DNA of 64,000 bases from Dioscorea cayenensis subsp. rotundata. Its lineage: Eukaryota > Streptophyta > Magnoliopsida > Dioscoreales > Dioscoreaceae. Location of the stretch: the NCBI RefSeq assembly GCF_009730915.1, contig NC_052489.1, positions 25,475,916 through 25,539,915 of the forward strand, read 5' to 3'. Positions within the stretch are counted from its first letter, which is position 1. Each line of letters starts with the position of its first letter. The position numbers and the translations under genes are program-made. Of the stretch, positions 34,486 through 47,952 are shown piece by piece. The notes under the pieces were generated by a model that worked only from the letters and a program-made list of their open reading frames with translations, searched no databases and was not told the origin of the DNA.

Positions 34486-35142
34486 CCCACTCTTCCTTTG
34501 CTCCTCTCTTGCAAGGAACGCCAAGGCCTTAGGAAGGAATAAAGACCACAAGCGCGCCTCGAGATGTGGATTCGTATCTGATATCGAGGCAAATGAACGG
34601 TCAAACTTTAATATGGCTTTTCCAATAAGAAAGGAGTCTACCATCTTTGTCCCATCTAAAATAAATTTTAATAAAGAGTCAAACATTTTTAATTAAAAGT
34701 TAATAAGATTTATTTTCATGTGAAAATCATGGGATATTACAAGAGTTTCAACAACCCAAATTCAGCTCCACCTCAAAAGCACACCAGCCAATTTGGCACA
34801 ACAAACACACCAACTAGGTTCAAACCTCTAAAACCCTTCATTATAACACCACCTTATGAACATGGATAACTCCAAAAGAGTGGGAAACAAATCCTAATTC
34901 TTAGATATCATAAAATATTCATAATAAAACCTCAAAATAGATTAAGAAATAAGAGAAAGGTTAAGCATTATTATCCAGACACGCTAAACACCCTCCTCAT
35001 CCAAAACCAAATCAAAATCAGCCAAGTGTTTGATGAAAAAAGCCTATCATTGTCCACGCAACCCCCACCAAAATTAAACCATTCTTCTTCCTTTCACGTT
35101 CCATCTCATGCCATCACTTAAAAGACCCCTTCTTGGCATGGT
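34486..35142. other. LSF2 5' flank and spacer
   Basis: The LSF2 reading frame stays open upstream to 34686, so a longer N-terminus is possible, although the downstream ATG gives the better leader. The rest is AT-rich spacer without a supportable gene. Confidence 0.45.
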
Positions 35143-35985
35143 TGTCAGACCCGGACTGGTCCGGCCGGTTCAACCGAAAAAACCGGAAACCGACCATGTG
35201 ACCGGTCCGGGCATGACCTTTGAACCGGGTATATAAAAACCCGGTATTAATTTAATGACTCGGGCGGTTCAACCGTGAACCGGTCGGTTTACCCGGTAAT
35301 CTATTGGCCCGGATAATAAGTTTTTAAAATAAATAAAATAAATAAAGGTCACGGTGGATGGAAAAGAGGCCGCAGCTAGAGGAGATGGAAGAGAGACGGA
35401 GGCAGGGATTTGCGAGGGAGATGGAAGAGAGATAGAAGAGAGACAGTGAGAGTTGGATGCGAGAGAGAGAGAGAGACGGGGAGAGACTCAGAGAGATGGA
35501 AGAGAGACGGTGAGAGCTAGATGCGAGAGAGAGAGAGAGAGAGAGAGAGATTGGGTGGAAGGGGCGGCAAGTATACGAGAAAGAGAGAGACGGGGGAGAG
35601 AGATTGTATTTTTAAATTTTGTTTTTGAATTTTGTGAGTCCCGGAATTAAAGTCTTGGGATTTGGATTAGGGTTTTTTTAATATTTTATATATTTTTTAA
35701 AAATCTATATATTACACTAAAATTTTGAATATTAAATTCATTATGTTTTAGATATTTTAAAAATAACAGAAAAGATATAAATTAAAATAATTATGTTTTT
35801 AAATTATCAAAATATAAGTTAAATTATTTTTTATCATTATTAATTATTATAATATTTTTTTAATATTTTATTATTGACCCTGGTTTAACCTATCGGGTTA
35901 AACCTATCGACCCCTGACCCATAAACTCAACCTGGTCAATGCCCGGGCCGGGTCCACATGGACGTGACCCGAATTGAATCCTTTC
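35143..35985. repeat. CCGG-rich repeat, copy 1 (same family as 60460-61365)
   Basis: The left edge begins GGTTGTCAGACCCGGACTGG and runs through many CCGG/ACCGGT/GGTTCAACCG phrases to about 35310. The right edge (about 35878-35985) again has GGGTTAAACCTATCGACCCC and GCCCGGGCCGGGTCC. Between them lie an AT-rich part and a purine-rich GA minisatellite (35365-35610, units like GATGGAAGAGAGACGGTGAG). The left edge is the complement of the right edge of the block at 60460-61365, so these are two copies in opposite orientation. Element class is unclear. A clean TSD was not found. Confidence 0.6.
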
Positions 35986-36540
35986 ATGGTGGTTCTCACA
36001 TGATTCCGAACTCGGTTATTAGCCATTTGTTCCCACTCTCCACTCTAACCACCAATCAATGCTGTGACGCCAAATTACGTAAAAAACCCTCGATAAACTC
36101 CTTTTATACATTTTACTCCCGCGAATTATTGTAATATTTATTTAAATCAGAAAATTAGGATATTTTAATATCTATGATTTTGTTGGGTTTTCTTTTTCTT
36201 TTTTTTGGGTAAATTGTGCCATCTTCTTCGTCTCCGACGAATTTCCTCCCGTTCGTGGACGCGGACCACGGCAAAGTGCTCTCTTGGAGACCTTGAGCAT
36301 CGTCTTCTCTTCCATTTCTTTGATTCCTCGCCAATCGAGTCCTTGGAAGCGTGCAGTCGATCGATCGCCCGTTGGGTTCCGCGATTCCCACGAAACCCCT
36401 GGTTTCTTCCCGATTAGGGCTCATATGATTCCTGGATTCTTGTTTTGTAGAGATTTAGTAGGTTTCTAGGGTTAAGGATTGCTTTTGGAGGTGTTGAAGG
36501 ACGGCCGGCGACGAGATTGGGGAAATATTGTTTGCGGATA

Positions 36541-39500
36541 ATGTGTATACTGTGCGTGGTGCAGAGGTGGTCGCGCCGGCTGGTGACGATGCTGCCTTGG
36601 CTGGTGATCCCGCTGATTGCACTCTGGGCGTTCTCGCAGCTCCTGCCGCCGCGGTTCCGCTTTGAAGTCACGTCGCCGCGTCTTGCCTGCGTCACCGTCC
36701 TCCTCGTAACCCTCTTCTGGTATGAGATCCTCATGCCTCAGCTCTCCGTTTGGCGTGCCCGCTGCTCCGCGAGGCTACGCGAGCGCCGCCGCGCGCAGGC
36801 GCTTGAACTCCAGAGGCTCCGCAAGGCCGCCACACGCCGGTGCCGCAACTGTCTCACCCCTTATCGCGACCAGAAACCCGGCTGTGGACAATTCATGTGC
36901 TCCTACTGTGGCCACATCTCTAAAAGGCCCGTTCTTGATCTCCCCGAAGGCTCTGGTCCGAGCCTGGGCATCAATGGTTGGATCTGTGGGTACGCTTGGG
37001 CGGCCGAGGGGAACGGAAGCCGGATAGGTCCCGTCCCCCGGTATTGGGTTGGTAACAACCGGTGCATGACGGAGAAGTCTTATTCGGGGGCTCTACTCTG
37101 TGCTTCCAAGTTGCTCTCATATTTTTTGGGGAGCATTTGGTGGATTCTGAGGAAAATTTTCCGGATTGGTTCTTCAAGCAAGGACTCTCCAGATGGGGAT
37201 AACAAAGGGTCGTTGAGTAGAGGAGAGAATGGTGGGAATTGCCAAGAGAGTAGAGGAGAGAAATCTAGGCGAAAAGCTGAGGAGAAGAGGCAGGCACGGT
37301 TGGAGAAGGAGATGTTGGAGGAAGAGGAAAGGAAGCAGAGGGAAGAGGTTGCTAGGCTGGTGGAAGAAAGGAGAAAGTTGAGAGATGAGATTTTGGAAGC
37401 TGAGAGAATTCATTCGCGGGGCTCTGGTCTGGATGGGGATAGAGATAGAAGGAAGGAAGCAGAGAAAAGGAGGCAGGATAGAAAGAAAGAGAAGGACAAA
37501 GGTTCGAGCAAAAGCAACTCTGATGTAGAGGAGTTTGATAAGAAGACTAGCAGAGAAAATGAGAAGAAGCGTAAGCTTGATAAAAAGTATGAGATTGAGA
37601 GACGAGATGGACAGAAATTTGTGGCTGGCAAGTATAAGTGCCACACATCAGAATCTGGCAATGGGCTGAAGGTGGCAACAAGTAAGTCTAAGTACTTTGA
37701 TCGCATTACAGGGTCATCTCTGTCTCCTTCCAAGGGCTTCGATGGGGCTTCATTTTTTGGGAGAAATGCTCAGGGTACCTCTACTACTGTTGCCAAAGTG
37801 AACAAGTTTGGATATGTGGATCAAACGTTTAGTTCTGCTATTAGAAAAGATGTTTACCCTGCTATTCATGCAATGGGAAAAATCACTTCAGCTGCTGATG
37901 ATAGGATCTCAAAGTCTAACTTTGATCGAGCTGTGAGTTCTAACTGTTACTCCTCTCCCTCTCTTTGTTATTCTATTTCTTTGTTTCCATTATATACATT
38001 GGTGAAATTGAGATCATGTATTAACTAAGTTCTTGGAACTTCTATTGCCTTGTTCACTTCCTTCTAGGTTGGGTCAGAGGTTCGGCCTCCAACGGCTGCA
38101 CCAAAGAAATCATGGCATCAGCTGTTTACTCGCTCTACAATTGTTTCTCCTCATGATGGTGTGAACACCAATGGCTTTTCTAACCAGAATGAAAAAGCTG
38201 AAACTCATAACGAATGTATGATGGATCAAAGAGTAGCAGCTAGTTATTCTTTAGATAGCCAAATTAGTGTGCAGCCATCATCTTTCGGTGTCTCCCCTTC
38301 AGTAAATGTTTCAAGGGGTGGTAATTTGGTTTCTCATTCGTTGCCTGCTGAATCTATATCCAGTGAGCGAGTACGGAATTCAATATTGGAGGAGGCAGAA
38401 ATTTTTGAGGATCCATGCTATAACCCATATCCTCTCTCCTTGCTTGGCCCAGTTTCTGATTCACTGGACAATTTTCCACTGGACCTAGGTGCTGGGTTTG
38501 TCTCTTGCAATAAAATGGACGAACCACACAATGCAAGTAAGAAGATAACTGCCCCTGCTGATGTGATCAAACCTTCTCCCATTGAATCCCCCATTTCTCG
38601 ATCACGCATTTCAGAAGAAAAGCGCACTGCAATAGGCCAATCTCCAAGCACCCCAAAATCACTGGATGGAGCAAGTATTGCACTTGAACAACGGACATGG
38701 CAAATGTGGGGCACTCCACTAGCTCAGGATGCATTGGATATGGTAACAGGACCTTCCAATTGGATTTTGCCTCTGGGGCAGAAGAAGTCAAACCTAGATG
38801 ATATGATGATGCATCCATTGTCTCACACTCCTGTGTTGTCACCTGTTGCAGTTGAAAATCTTTCCATTCCTGGCACTCACTCTCCGCAGAATGCCCATGT
38901 GGACAATTCTCTTAATGGCGGAATGTTTAGTCGTTTTGGTCATGGTCTAAATGAGAGTGATATATGGATGCGTAAACCTCTTTTCCCCCAATTGGCAGGA
39001 GATGGGGAAAGTCATGTGACTTTTTTCCCACAGTTTAATCCCATGGATAATGCTGCCAGGAATGAGATGAGACATGATGCTTCAAATGGGTCAGAAGCTC
39101 TCCGCCCTTTTGATCTGCCTCCTGCTAATTTTTGGTCCAAGTATGTAATTTACATTCTGTTCAATTTTTCTTCTATCTTTTTGTACTGATTTCTTTCATT
39201 TTATAAGCTTTATTCTTTTATATAGTATCTTGCTTTCAGAAAATCAACACCAGAGAATGCCCTATTTCTGCCCTTTATGGTGCTAGTCGTTATTCCAGGA
39301 AACCTGCAGAATATTTACTCTTTTTCTGATAGTTTCTGACTCAGATGTTCTATCTTTGATTTGTTTAATTTCTTCCGCTAATTTGTGTCCAACTCCCAAA
39401 TTCTGATTTAAAACCAATTGATGATACTGTTGCTGAACTATTTTCTCATTGCTGAAATATATCTAAGGTCTAAATTTATATAGTTATTATTATTATCAAT

Positions 39501-42500
39501 AATTTTGTTAGAAAGATGATTTGGATAGCTACTTGATTTATTAATTTTGGGAGAAATTAAGCATCTGCATTCTAAAATGTTTTAAGTGTCAAACAGTATA
39601 GTTCTGGTTTTGTAATGGTCTTGAGTACCAGATATGCCTTGAATAAACCAGTCTAAGAAGAGATACCAGATCTTCTTGTCCTTCATCATATTTATTTGGT
39701 AGTTTTTCATGCCATTGCAGACAAAAATGTTTATATCTCTAGGTTGATCTTCAACCAGTCTTAGAATGTGTCCGGCACCCTAGTTTAACAGATGCAGGTT
39801 GACATATCTCCACTTTTGTCCCTTTTTTTTTGGGTCCTTGCTTATATCTCTAGGTTGATCTTCAACCTGCCTCATTTTGTCTATTTTTTGCTTCAGACAG
39901 TTTCCTCAGTGCCTTCGGCCAAAGTCAGCCTAATTTGGCCAGATTTTACCTAATTGGTTGAATTAATATGCAGACTTGACTAAATATGGTCTGCATATCT
40001 TCTAGTTTATTTGGTTGGTTCTCTATGCGTTTGAATTTGTTCAGATAAATCGTAGGACACTGGAACAAGCAGCTATACATTGATGGAGGTGACATAGGTC
40101 TTATTTTGAAGCTTAACTAGGAAAATAGAAACTACATCTTTTACAAAACCTATCAGGGTTTTGATGTCAATACATTTTTGTCCATATTGAAGTTTGACGT
40201 GTTGTGTTCACTGTAAAGATATCATCAAACTCTAGTAGTTACACAGACATATATGTCATTTTTCTAAATCCTATGCTTCTAGCTCAAATCTTTTCCTTTG
40301 AATTATCAATTATAATTCAGATTAAATTTTTCTATTGTCAGAAAACATCTATCTCTTTAAATAGGGCCTTATGCAATTTATTTGGATTTGGATTGATGAT
40401 TTTGTTCATGTATGTATCTCTTTGAGGTATAAGGGTGTACTTTGTCTAGCTTGTATATTTGCGATGCCATTGGATGTGTTTTTGGTCTATTATGTGTCTC
40501 GCTTTTACAAAGGCAATTAATATTATAAATTAGAGAGAAAAGCTATTACCTTTATGTACCATTTATTTATTAGAAAAAGCCATAGTTAAGTGCTTAAGAA
40601 GGCCGATATGGTGGTTTATTGAGAGGAAAAGAAGGTACCTATTTATTGTATCTTTGAGATTGTTAAGGATATGTCTGAAAATGATAGTACTTGAGAGAGA
40701 ACTAGCAGTGACATGTTTAATGAGTTGTCAATCACCATAGAATTGCACTCATCTAATTTCTTTCTTTCTGCAGTAGTGATGGGTAAGATCATTGGAACCA
40801 TTTGAGATGATATTCCTTGTTCCATGTTTTTTACATAAAGTTTTGTACTAACTAATGAAAGTGGAACAAGATTGAATGCTAATATGATTCATGGAACTCA
40901 TGTTAGAACTTTTAGAATGCTAATTAAACAATTTGGATGTAGGTTTACTTGTATAATAAATATAGAACACAGTTGAGCCTTCTCTGAGGACAAAATATCT
41001 ATTAAAGTGTTCCTTTGAATATCTTGGAATCAGTAAATTCTTCAAAGAGATGGTAAGGTATAAGAAGGTGCAACTTGTAACTGAAAGACTTGATGGGTTA
41101 AACGGAGAATTATGAGTGCAATTTCATGTGTTCATATGATCTTTCTGGATTAAAAAGGTAAATTCTGCATTTGTACTGGTTTTGCTATGCTTTATGGTTT
41201 AGAATGTTAGCATATTAAAAACATCAAATACACGAAATTATTGCAGCAGCTAAGGTAATATCTAGACGGATATGTGGAAATTATGTGGAAATATGAAATC
41301 AGAGCTTGGGGTAATTGTGTGCTAAATTAGTAGTCTAAATTGAAGATAACATGAGAAAGAGTTATTTATGATGGTTTGTTTATGTACTTACATATAGCCA
41401 TATAGGCATTCTAATGCAATTTGTATTGACTTTAGAGGGATGAGAGGACTTAGGAAAGATGATTTAAGGATTTGAATGAGGTAGTGTTGGACACTGTTGA
41501 GCGGAGTTTATAGAAGCATCATTGCAGTTGATACCACATGGCTTATGAGAAAGGCATTATTTAGTTTAGAAAAATGTTGATGTAAACAGAAGAAATTGGC
41601 ATACCTCTGGGAACCAAATAATCTTTTATAGATGATTACTGTTGCAGAATTAGCATGCGTGAGAGTAGTATTTGTACCCAAGTATAAGAGAAACCAGGCA
41701 GTAGGATTATGTGAGGAATATGTGATCCAAATGTGAATCCATTGCTGCCTCCAAATAGAAGATCCATATGTATAAATTTTCACCTGTAAATTGTTATATA
41801 CTCATGGGCAAACTGAATAAAATCCTACCCTGCATCTTGAATTTATGTTTTTGGAAGAACTTAGGGCATTACTTATTGACAAAAGTCAAGCTCACTTGTA
41901 TGATTATCTTCCACATCTTTAAACTTGCAAAGGACCGTCATTTAAGTCTGATAAACCAGGCTCGTGCTTTTAGCTAAAGATAAGGATGATAGTTTTGATG
42001 TGCAGTAAATTTAATTGGGTTTTAGATGAGACTTGGATGTAAGGTCAATTTCTGATACTTGTAATAGAAAAGGGTCCCATGTGTAAATAAATCACACTGC
42101 ATCTGATTGAGGTGAGGAGTGATCTCCCGGAGAAATTATTGGAGGGGTTGAATGAATGACCCAGGGTGATTATTGAAGACTTAAATTGATTTATGTCCAG
42201 GTGACTGATGTTGTTTCTCCCTAGCTTGATGGTGAACAATGATTCATGTGGTAAATCCTAATTGGAGGGTGTTACTTTTGTCTACCACAATTCATCATCA
42301 TGCCTTCCAATTTGATATTGTCTGATTTTCTGTTTTCATGTTTTTATTTCCATTCTGAAATTTTCATTTCAACAATTAAAGATCAATTCTTGCCTTCTCT
42401 GGCATGCTGATATGTTCACCAAATTGAATTTTTTATTCTGCACATTGCAAAAGATTTACAAAGTTCAGTTGTCTGTTTCCTGTTAACATTTTCAAAACAG

Positions 42501-42917
42501 ACATTGGTGTGCATGAGTTTTCTTTCATATATTTTGTAAGCTCATTAACATTGCCTTGGTGTCTCAAGTAGTCTCTATGAATCTTATCCTTGCACCATAC
42601 AGCATGTTTCTCTTTTTGGAGCATTAATTTGGGAACCCAAGTAAATTTAAACTTGAGATGAGTTAGATATCCTTGATTATATATATTCAATGAGTAATTT
42701 ACCTGACTCTTTTCTATGCTTGTTGTTTAGTGATCCCGCATTGCTCCGTCTCTGAGAAGCTAATCACATTTTCATCTGATTTTGCAGGAAAGAATGGGCT
42801 CTACATGGTTTGCAGGATGCTGGGAATTCAAACCCTGCTCTGAATCCTGGTAGCTTGTTTTCAACTGGACCAGATGTACAGTCAGTTTGGGCATCCAATC
42901 AAATGGACAGGATATAG
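36541..42917 (+). CDS. Stress response protein NST1-like: two N-terminal TM segments, zinc-ribbon-like motif, coiled coil
   Basis: Exons 36541-37932, 38068-39140 and 42788-42917 join in phase to 864 residues ending VWASNQMDRI. Two hydrophobic segments at about residues 17-35 and 47-66 suggest a membrane anchor. A Cys cluster follows: C101-X2-C104, then C120-X2-C123 with C115 and H125 nearby, consistent with a zinc ribbon. From about 240 to 380 the protein is extremely charged (EKRQARLEKEMLEEEERKQR), a long predicted coiled coil. The rest is low-complexity Ser/Asn/Pro-rich. This layout matches plant proteins annotated as NST1-like or uncharacterised, and the biochemical role is unknown. The start was chosen as the first ATG of the open frame. 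The first exon begins GC-rich and becomes AT-richer 3'. The last intron is about 3.6 kb with no gene recognised in it. Confidence 0.8.
39141..42787 (+). other. 3.6-kb last intron of the NST1-like gene
   Basis: GT..AG borders are supported by exact phase joining (TCC AA / G AAA GAA TGG). No nested gene or clear transposon ends were recognised. A 33-bp phrase around CTTATATCTCTAGGTTGATC occurs near 39731-39760 and again near 39840-39865, a small internal duplication. Confidence 0.6.
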
Positions 42918-45900
42918 CTACCATACCATGACAACTAAAGATGATGAAAAGGAGAGCAAGGGAAGTAGTCTTCCTTATTTTGAAATGAGTTCATGAACCC
43001 TTTTTTTTTTGTGTGGTACTGTACCCTTCTTAATGAGAATGATATGGTCATTCCATTAGTGTGGGTTGATGGCATACATGCACAATTGCAGGTCACATAT
43101 TATACACCTCCCCTGCAGTTGCTTTATGGACTCCTTAGCAATATCTGCCATATATTGTATTAAGGCTCTGAATGGATTGAGGGAAATTAAAGGGAACAGA
43201 GTAGAGAAAATGATGAAATGATGAGGAAAAAAATACTATCATTGTTTATATATATAATTCTGTTTTCATTTCATTGATGAATATTGGTGGAAATGGAAAT
43301 ATGAGGAATTGGAAAACAAGATAGAATTGTTTCCATTTGTCTTCCTCTTGTCTGTTTTAATTGCCTACTTGTTTTCTCGAATTTTCCCTCAATCCAAATG
43401 CAGTAAGCAATGTGCCAAATCTGGAAATGGTTTCGCTCAGTGATGAAACAGAGCAAAGAAAATTGAACTGAAAGTATTTTTCATAACTGGATGCTTATAC
43501 ATACTAACTAAAGGAAAAGGTGGACTGAGCCCAGTAGTGAGTAACCTGCATATGATTTAAATTTTCTGTATACTGATGTGTCAAAAAATCATCTTTTTGA
43601 GGATGATATAATTTTTTACTAATTTTTTAAAAATTAATAATTTTTTTCCCCTAAAAGTAATAAAATGTGTGAGAGCTGCTTCAGCTTTGATTTCATATTG
43701 CTTCTGCTGCTTATTCTGGGCTCCCATTTTGGGTAAAGTTTTCTATGATTTTGTTATTTTCCCTATAGATATGTACAACTCTCCTGCTTAAAATATAGTG
43801 TGAGGCACTTGTCCAATAGTTGACACGCAGTCTTATCCTGTAAACAACACCTATTTCATTAGGTTTAAGAGGCATGTTTACTGGATTTTTTATAGTCAGC
43901 CTTAATCAACAATAACTCCAACTGAATTTCCATTGAAGTTCCCAGTCCCAAGTGGCTAAATTAATAATTTAAAAAGTTATACATAGATTTAAAATATTTT
44001 ATATCAACTTGATCAAGCAAGGATGTACTTGATTGTCTAGGATTGCATGTGTCTTTTGTGACTTGGCGTATCGAGCAACACTTTAGGTAAATTTTATTCT
44101 TAGTAGATTTTAGATTTTCTAAGCTAAAGTATGATTTTCTGAAAGCTTTGCTTCTTATAAATTTTTAAAACATTTGACTTGAAATAAACAATCTTGTTTT
44201 TAATTAGCATCTCTTGCCACTAAAAGATTGTTTGGTTCACAGAATTTCACATTATTATTCGGAATATAATTACTAAGTTATATTAATAGAATATGTTCAA
44301 TTTCTGTTTAGTTGACAATATAGTAATGTGATTAGAATATAACTGTCTATATTTAATTAGGTGGTAATTTTATATTATTAATTGTGATTTTATTATAATA
44401 CTCTTACTTAATAGGTTCCAAATAAATTAAAGTTTATAACATTTATAAATCAAATATAAAGTTGTTTGATAATAAATATTTATTATTATTTAAAAATTTA
44501 GTTTATTTCGTTCATATTTTGGGGTAACCTTATATTACCTCTAATTGCACGCCACCTTATTTCAATCATAATAAAGATTGATCTATATATATATATAGAT
44601 GGCTTTCTCCTTTCTGTATTTTAGGATGCATTGTCAACAGTCAAACATAACCTTGATTTCTTTGATTCCTTGTTTGTTGTTGACGATGACCACCATATTG
44701 TGCCTGACATTAGAAAGAGAAAATTTATCCAATTTCATCATTTCCATCAACAATTGCATTATCATGGTAAATATAAGGGATATGATTATAGTTACAACGT
44801 TCAATAGTTACAACATAGAAGAATTTAATATTTGTGTCATTTTTTTTTTAACCAAGTCAGGTATGATCATTGTTTCCAGTAAATTTTCTCTTAACACATA
44901 ACAATATCGAATGTCGGATGCAACTCCACTTCCTATCCTCGCTACTTTAGAGTGATCAGTTGTTTTAGCTCTTTCAAATTATCAATTGTCTCAAGATCAT
45001 GGTGGATATGGACAACTTAATTTCTCAACTTCATGGACCTAAACATATGTTAAACTCAAAATCACAACCTTGCCTTGAAATATTGGGAGAGTTTTTTAGA
45101 AACAATAAAAGCACCGTATCACTCAAAAGGGATCTCATTACACTAGTTCCTAAGTAAATCGCCAAATCCCTCAACTAAGCACCAGGCTTTTTCAAATCTA
45201 AAGAGGCGAGGCTGAAACACATGGCTTTCATATTCAAGGTCAAATGGGACGTGATATGAACCAATTCTAAAAAGACAAATTGGATGATTAAAAATAACTA
45301 CTCAAGGTTAATTAAAAATAACCCAGACTAGGTCAGCCTGACCATTGGTCCAAATAAATTTTTACCCACAAATTAAGCTGGACTTTAATAACATTCAGAT
45401 TAACTCCTAGGCCTTAGCAATATGTATATTTTTCAGGTTTGGGTTACCAATGTTTTTATCTTGGTTTTATACATGTTACTCAGGTATTGGAGGTAAAGCA
45501 AAAAATTTAGGATGCATATAATAAGGACATAAATTTAAGAAAAAATAATATAATAAAAAATTGAATGATCCTTGTAAAGCAAGGTGCAAAATGGATAAAA
45601 ACATTCTTTATGTATCCTTGCGTGGAATTGCATGTATTTTGAATAGGTATTGTGGTAGTATTCATATGCTCTCATAATATTCATCTATCTAGCTTATGAA
45701 AATAATAACAATGTTACAATTAGCTTGCTCTTGTTCAACGATAATGCATCAGTCATTAGCTCCAATTTTCTTCATCACTTCTTTGACCATTTAGTTGAAT
45801 GTTCTATAGTACTATGGATGCATTAATGTAATCAATCAACCAATTACCAAATGGTACCCAGTCAATTATGTGTTTTACGCCGTTCGTTCTTCTTCGATAC

Positions 45901-46125
45901 TTGAAAACCACATGATTAATTTATATAAAAAAATTATTAACAAAATAAGGATCCCTTCATTTGTGTTTTATATAATATAATAATTTAGTGGATTTGTTTG
46001 ATTGGTAACTGGATGTGGTCCATTTTTAGCCATAATTTTATAAATTTTAGTTATTATTTTATTATATAATATTAATTTTGATTATTATTTTATTATATAG
46101 TAAATAATAATAATATAGATATAGG
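42918..46125. other. Intergenic AT-rich region
   Basis: It starts with the NST1-like 3' UTR (to about 43200). No supportable ORF is present. A small palindrome, ATCTATATATATATATAGAT at 44581-44600, is seen. The stretch 45000-45400 is less AT-rich and may be an old transposon remnant, but no domain was recognised. Confidence 0.4.
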
Positions 46126-46139
46126 TTGGTTTTTAAAAG

Positions 46140-46509
46140 CATGTTACCACTTGTTCTTATACGCCTTCTTCACCATCCCAACTTGTGGCAACTGGAATCC
46201 AATTTCCCCCATCTCTCTAAGCTTGAGTTTGAGAATTTTCCCGGTAGAGGAGTACTTTGGAAGCTCATCCATGAAAACCACCGTCTTGAGCACCATCAAC
46301 CTTGCCAATTTGCTCCTGCAGTCTCTTCAATCACACTAACATGTCCCTTCCTTGATAAGTGACATGCACAAAAGCTAGCTAGCCCACGGTGTCTCTCCCC
46401 GGCACGGGTGAGGCATCGCTATTAATTACCACCGCCTCCTTCACCAACGGATGCCGATACCAGTACAACACCGTCACTAACTCCACAGTACTGTTGATGT
46501 TCTTCCTCT
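46140..46509 (-). pseudogene. Acyl-activating enzyme (AAE) 3' remnant, inverted copy without CACTA
   Basis: Minus-strand frames read NINSTVELVTVLYWYRHPLV, then (after frame changes) CRSKLARLMVLKTVVF and MDELPKYSSTGKILKLKLRE. They end near a stop after MVKKAYKNKW. This is the C-terminal domain of an AMP-forming acyl-activating enzyme, including the STGKILK segment that carries the catalytic lysine of the family. Internal stops and frame changes show it is dead. Its 5' side is cut by the assembly gap. It is homologous to the plus-strand pseudogene at 52637-52877 plus 59028-59190, but has diverged from it visibly, so it is a paralogue rather than an exact duplicate. Confidence 0.8.
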
Positions 46510-47509
46510 NNNNNNNNNNNNNNNNNNNNNNNNNNNNNNNNNNNNNNNNNNNNNNNNNNNNNNNNNNNNNNNNNNNNNNNNNNNNNNNNNNNNNNNNNNN
46601 NNNNNNNNNNNNNNNNNNNNNNNNNNNNNNNNNNNNNNNNNNNNNNNNNNNNNNNNNNNNNNNNNNNNNNNNNNNNNNNNNNNNNNNNNNNNNNNNNNNN
46701 NNNNNNNNNNNNNNNNNNNNNNNNNNNNNNNNNNNNNNNNNNNNNNNNNNNNNNNNNNNNNNNNNNNNNNNNNNNNNNNNNNNNNNNNNNNNNNNNNNNN
46801 NNNNNNNNNNNNNNNNNNNNNNNNNNNNNNNNNNNNNNNNNNNNNNNNNNNNNNNNNNNNNNNNNNNNNNNNNNNNNNNNNNNNNNNNNNNNNNNNNNNN
46901 NNNNNNNNNNNNNNNNNNNNNNNNNNNNNNNNNNNNNNNNNNNNNNNNNNNNNNNNNNNNNNNNNNNNNNNNNNNNNNNNNNNNNNNNNNNNNNNNNNNN
47001 NNNNNNNNNNNNNNNNNNNNNNNNNNNNNNNNNNNNNNNNNNNNNNNNNNNNNNNNNNNNNNNNNNNNNNNNNNNNNNNNNNNNNNNNNNNNNNNNNNNN
47101 NNNNNNNNNNNNNNNNNNNNNNNNNNNNNNNNNNNNNNNNNNNNNNNNNNNNNNNNNNNNNNNNNNNNNNNNNNNNNNNNNNNNNNNNNNNNNNNNNNNN
47201 NNNNNNNNNNNNNNNNNNNNNNNNNNNNNNNNNNNNNNNNNNNNNNNNNNNNNNNNNNNNNNNNNNNNNNNNNNNNNNNNNNNNNNNNNNNNNNNNNNNN
47301 NNNNNNNNNNNNNNNNNNNNNNNNNNNNNNNNNNNNNNNNNNNNNNNNNNNNNNNNNNNNNNNNNNNNNNNNNNNNNNNNNNNNNNNNNNNNNNNNNNNN
47401 NNNNNNNNNNNNNNNNNNNNNNNNNNNNNNNNNNNNNNNNNNNNNNNNNNNNNNNNNNNNNNNNNNNNNNNNNNNNNNNNNNNNNNNNNNNNNNNNNNNN
47501 NNNNNNNNN
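46510..47509. other. Assembly gap of exactly 1000 N
   Basis: A run of 1000 ambiguous bases. The round number suggests a placeholder rather than a measured length. It separates the inverted AAE remnant from the copia fragment, so their relative order and orientation rest on scaffolding. Confidence 0.98.
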
Positions 47510-47867
47510 GAAGTACTTCAAACTTCTGGCGTAGAGTTTGTATATTAACAGAGATGATTTTTGAATCTCCTTGATACTGGCTCTTGAGCTGATCCCAAGC
47601 TTCTTTGGCACTAGAGACATCTGAAATCCTATCAAAGATAGGTTCATCCACAGCCTGTTGGATGTAAAAGAGAGCCTTTGCATCATCCTTCTGGCTTTCT
47701 TCTTGTTGAGCTTCAGTACCAGTAGTCACCACTCCTTTCTCTACTACTTTCCAGAGATTCTGAGAACGAAATAGAGTCTTCATTTTAATACTCCACCTTT
47801 CATACCCTTCTCCCTTAAAGAAAGGAAGTGCAGGTTGAGTAATATCAAGAGGTGTAGAAGCAGCCAT
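47510..47867 (-). pseudogene. Ty1/copia retrotransposon gag, N-terminal part
   Basis: The minus-strand ORF starts at the ATG at 47867 (MAASTPLDITQPALPFFKG) and runs open into the gap: 119 residues visible. The sequence GEGYERWSIKMKTLFRSQNL and DAKALFYIQQAVDEPIFDRI with AKEAWDQLKSQYQG is the typical copia gag core (DUF4219/UBN2). It packages element RNA. The zinc knuckle, protease, integrase and RT would lie inside the gap or be lost. The N-terminal part is uninterrupted, so the element could be young, but completeness cannot be judged. Confidence 0.85.
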
Positions 47868-47938
47868 GACTGAGATTAGCAGAAAGAAAAAGACAGGGAT
47901 TTGTTACACTGAGATAAGATCAAAGTTTCACAACCTGT

Positions 47939-47949
47939 CTCTGATACCA
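47939..47949 (-). other. Primer-binding site of the copia element
   Basis: On the minus strand the sequence TGGTATCAGAG, complementary to the 3' end of initiator tRNA-Met, lies 3 bases downstream of the LTR end and 71 bases upstream of the gag ATG. This is the usual copia arrangement. Confidence 0.85.
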
Positions 47950-47952
47950 GAT

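Noticed and set aside
37174-37733. Minus-strand hydrophobic ORFs over the NST1-like first exon
   Set aside because: Antisense shadow of the Lys/Glu-rich coiled-coil coding sequence (CTT/TTC codons read as Leu/Phe).
46379-46509. Reading MSLPGTGEASLLITT on the plus strand, repeated at 52576-52758 on the minus strand
   Set aside because: The duplicated ORF is the antisense of the two AAE pseudogene copies, not a conserved small protein.
46379-47867. Long ORFs of 381-481 residues spanning the N run
   Set aside because: Their length comes from translating 1000 ambiguous bases; only the copia gag and AAE ends on either side are real sequence.
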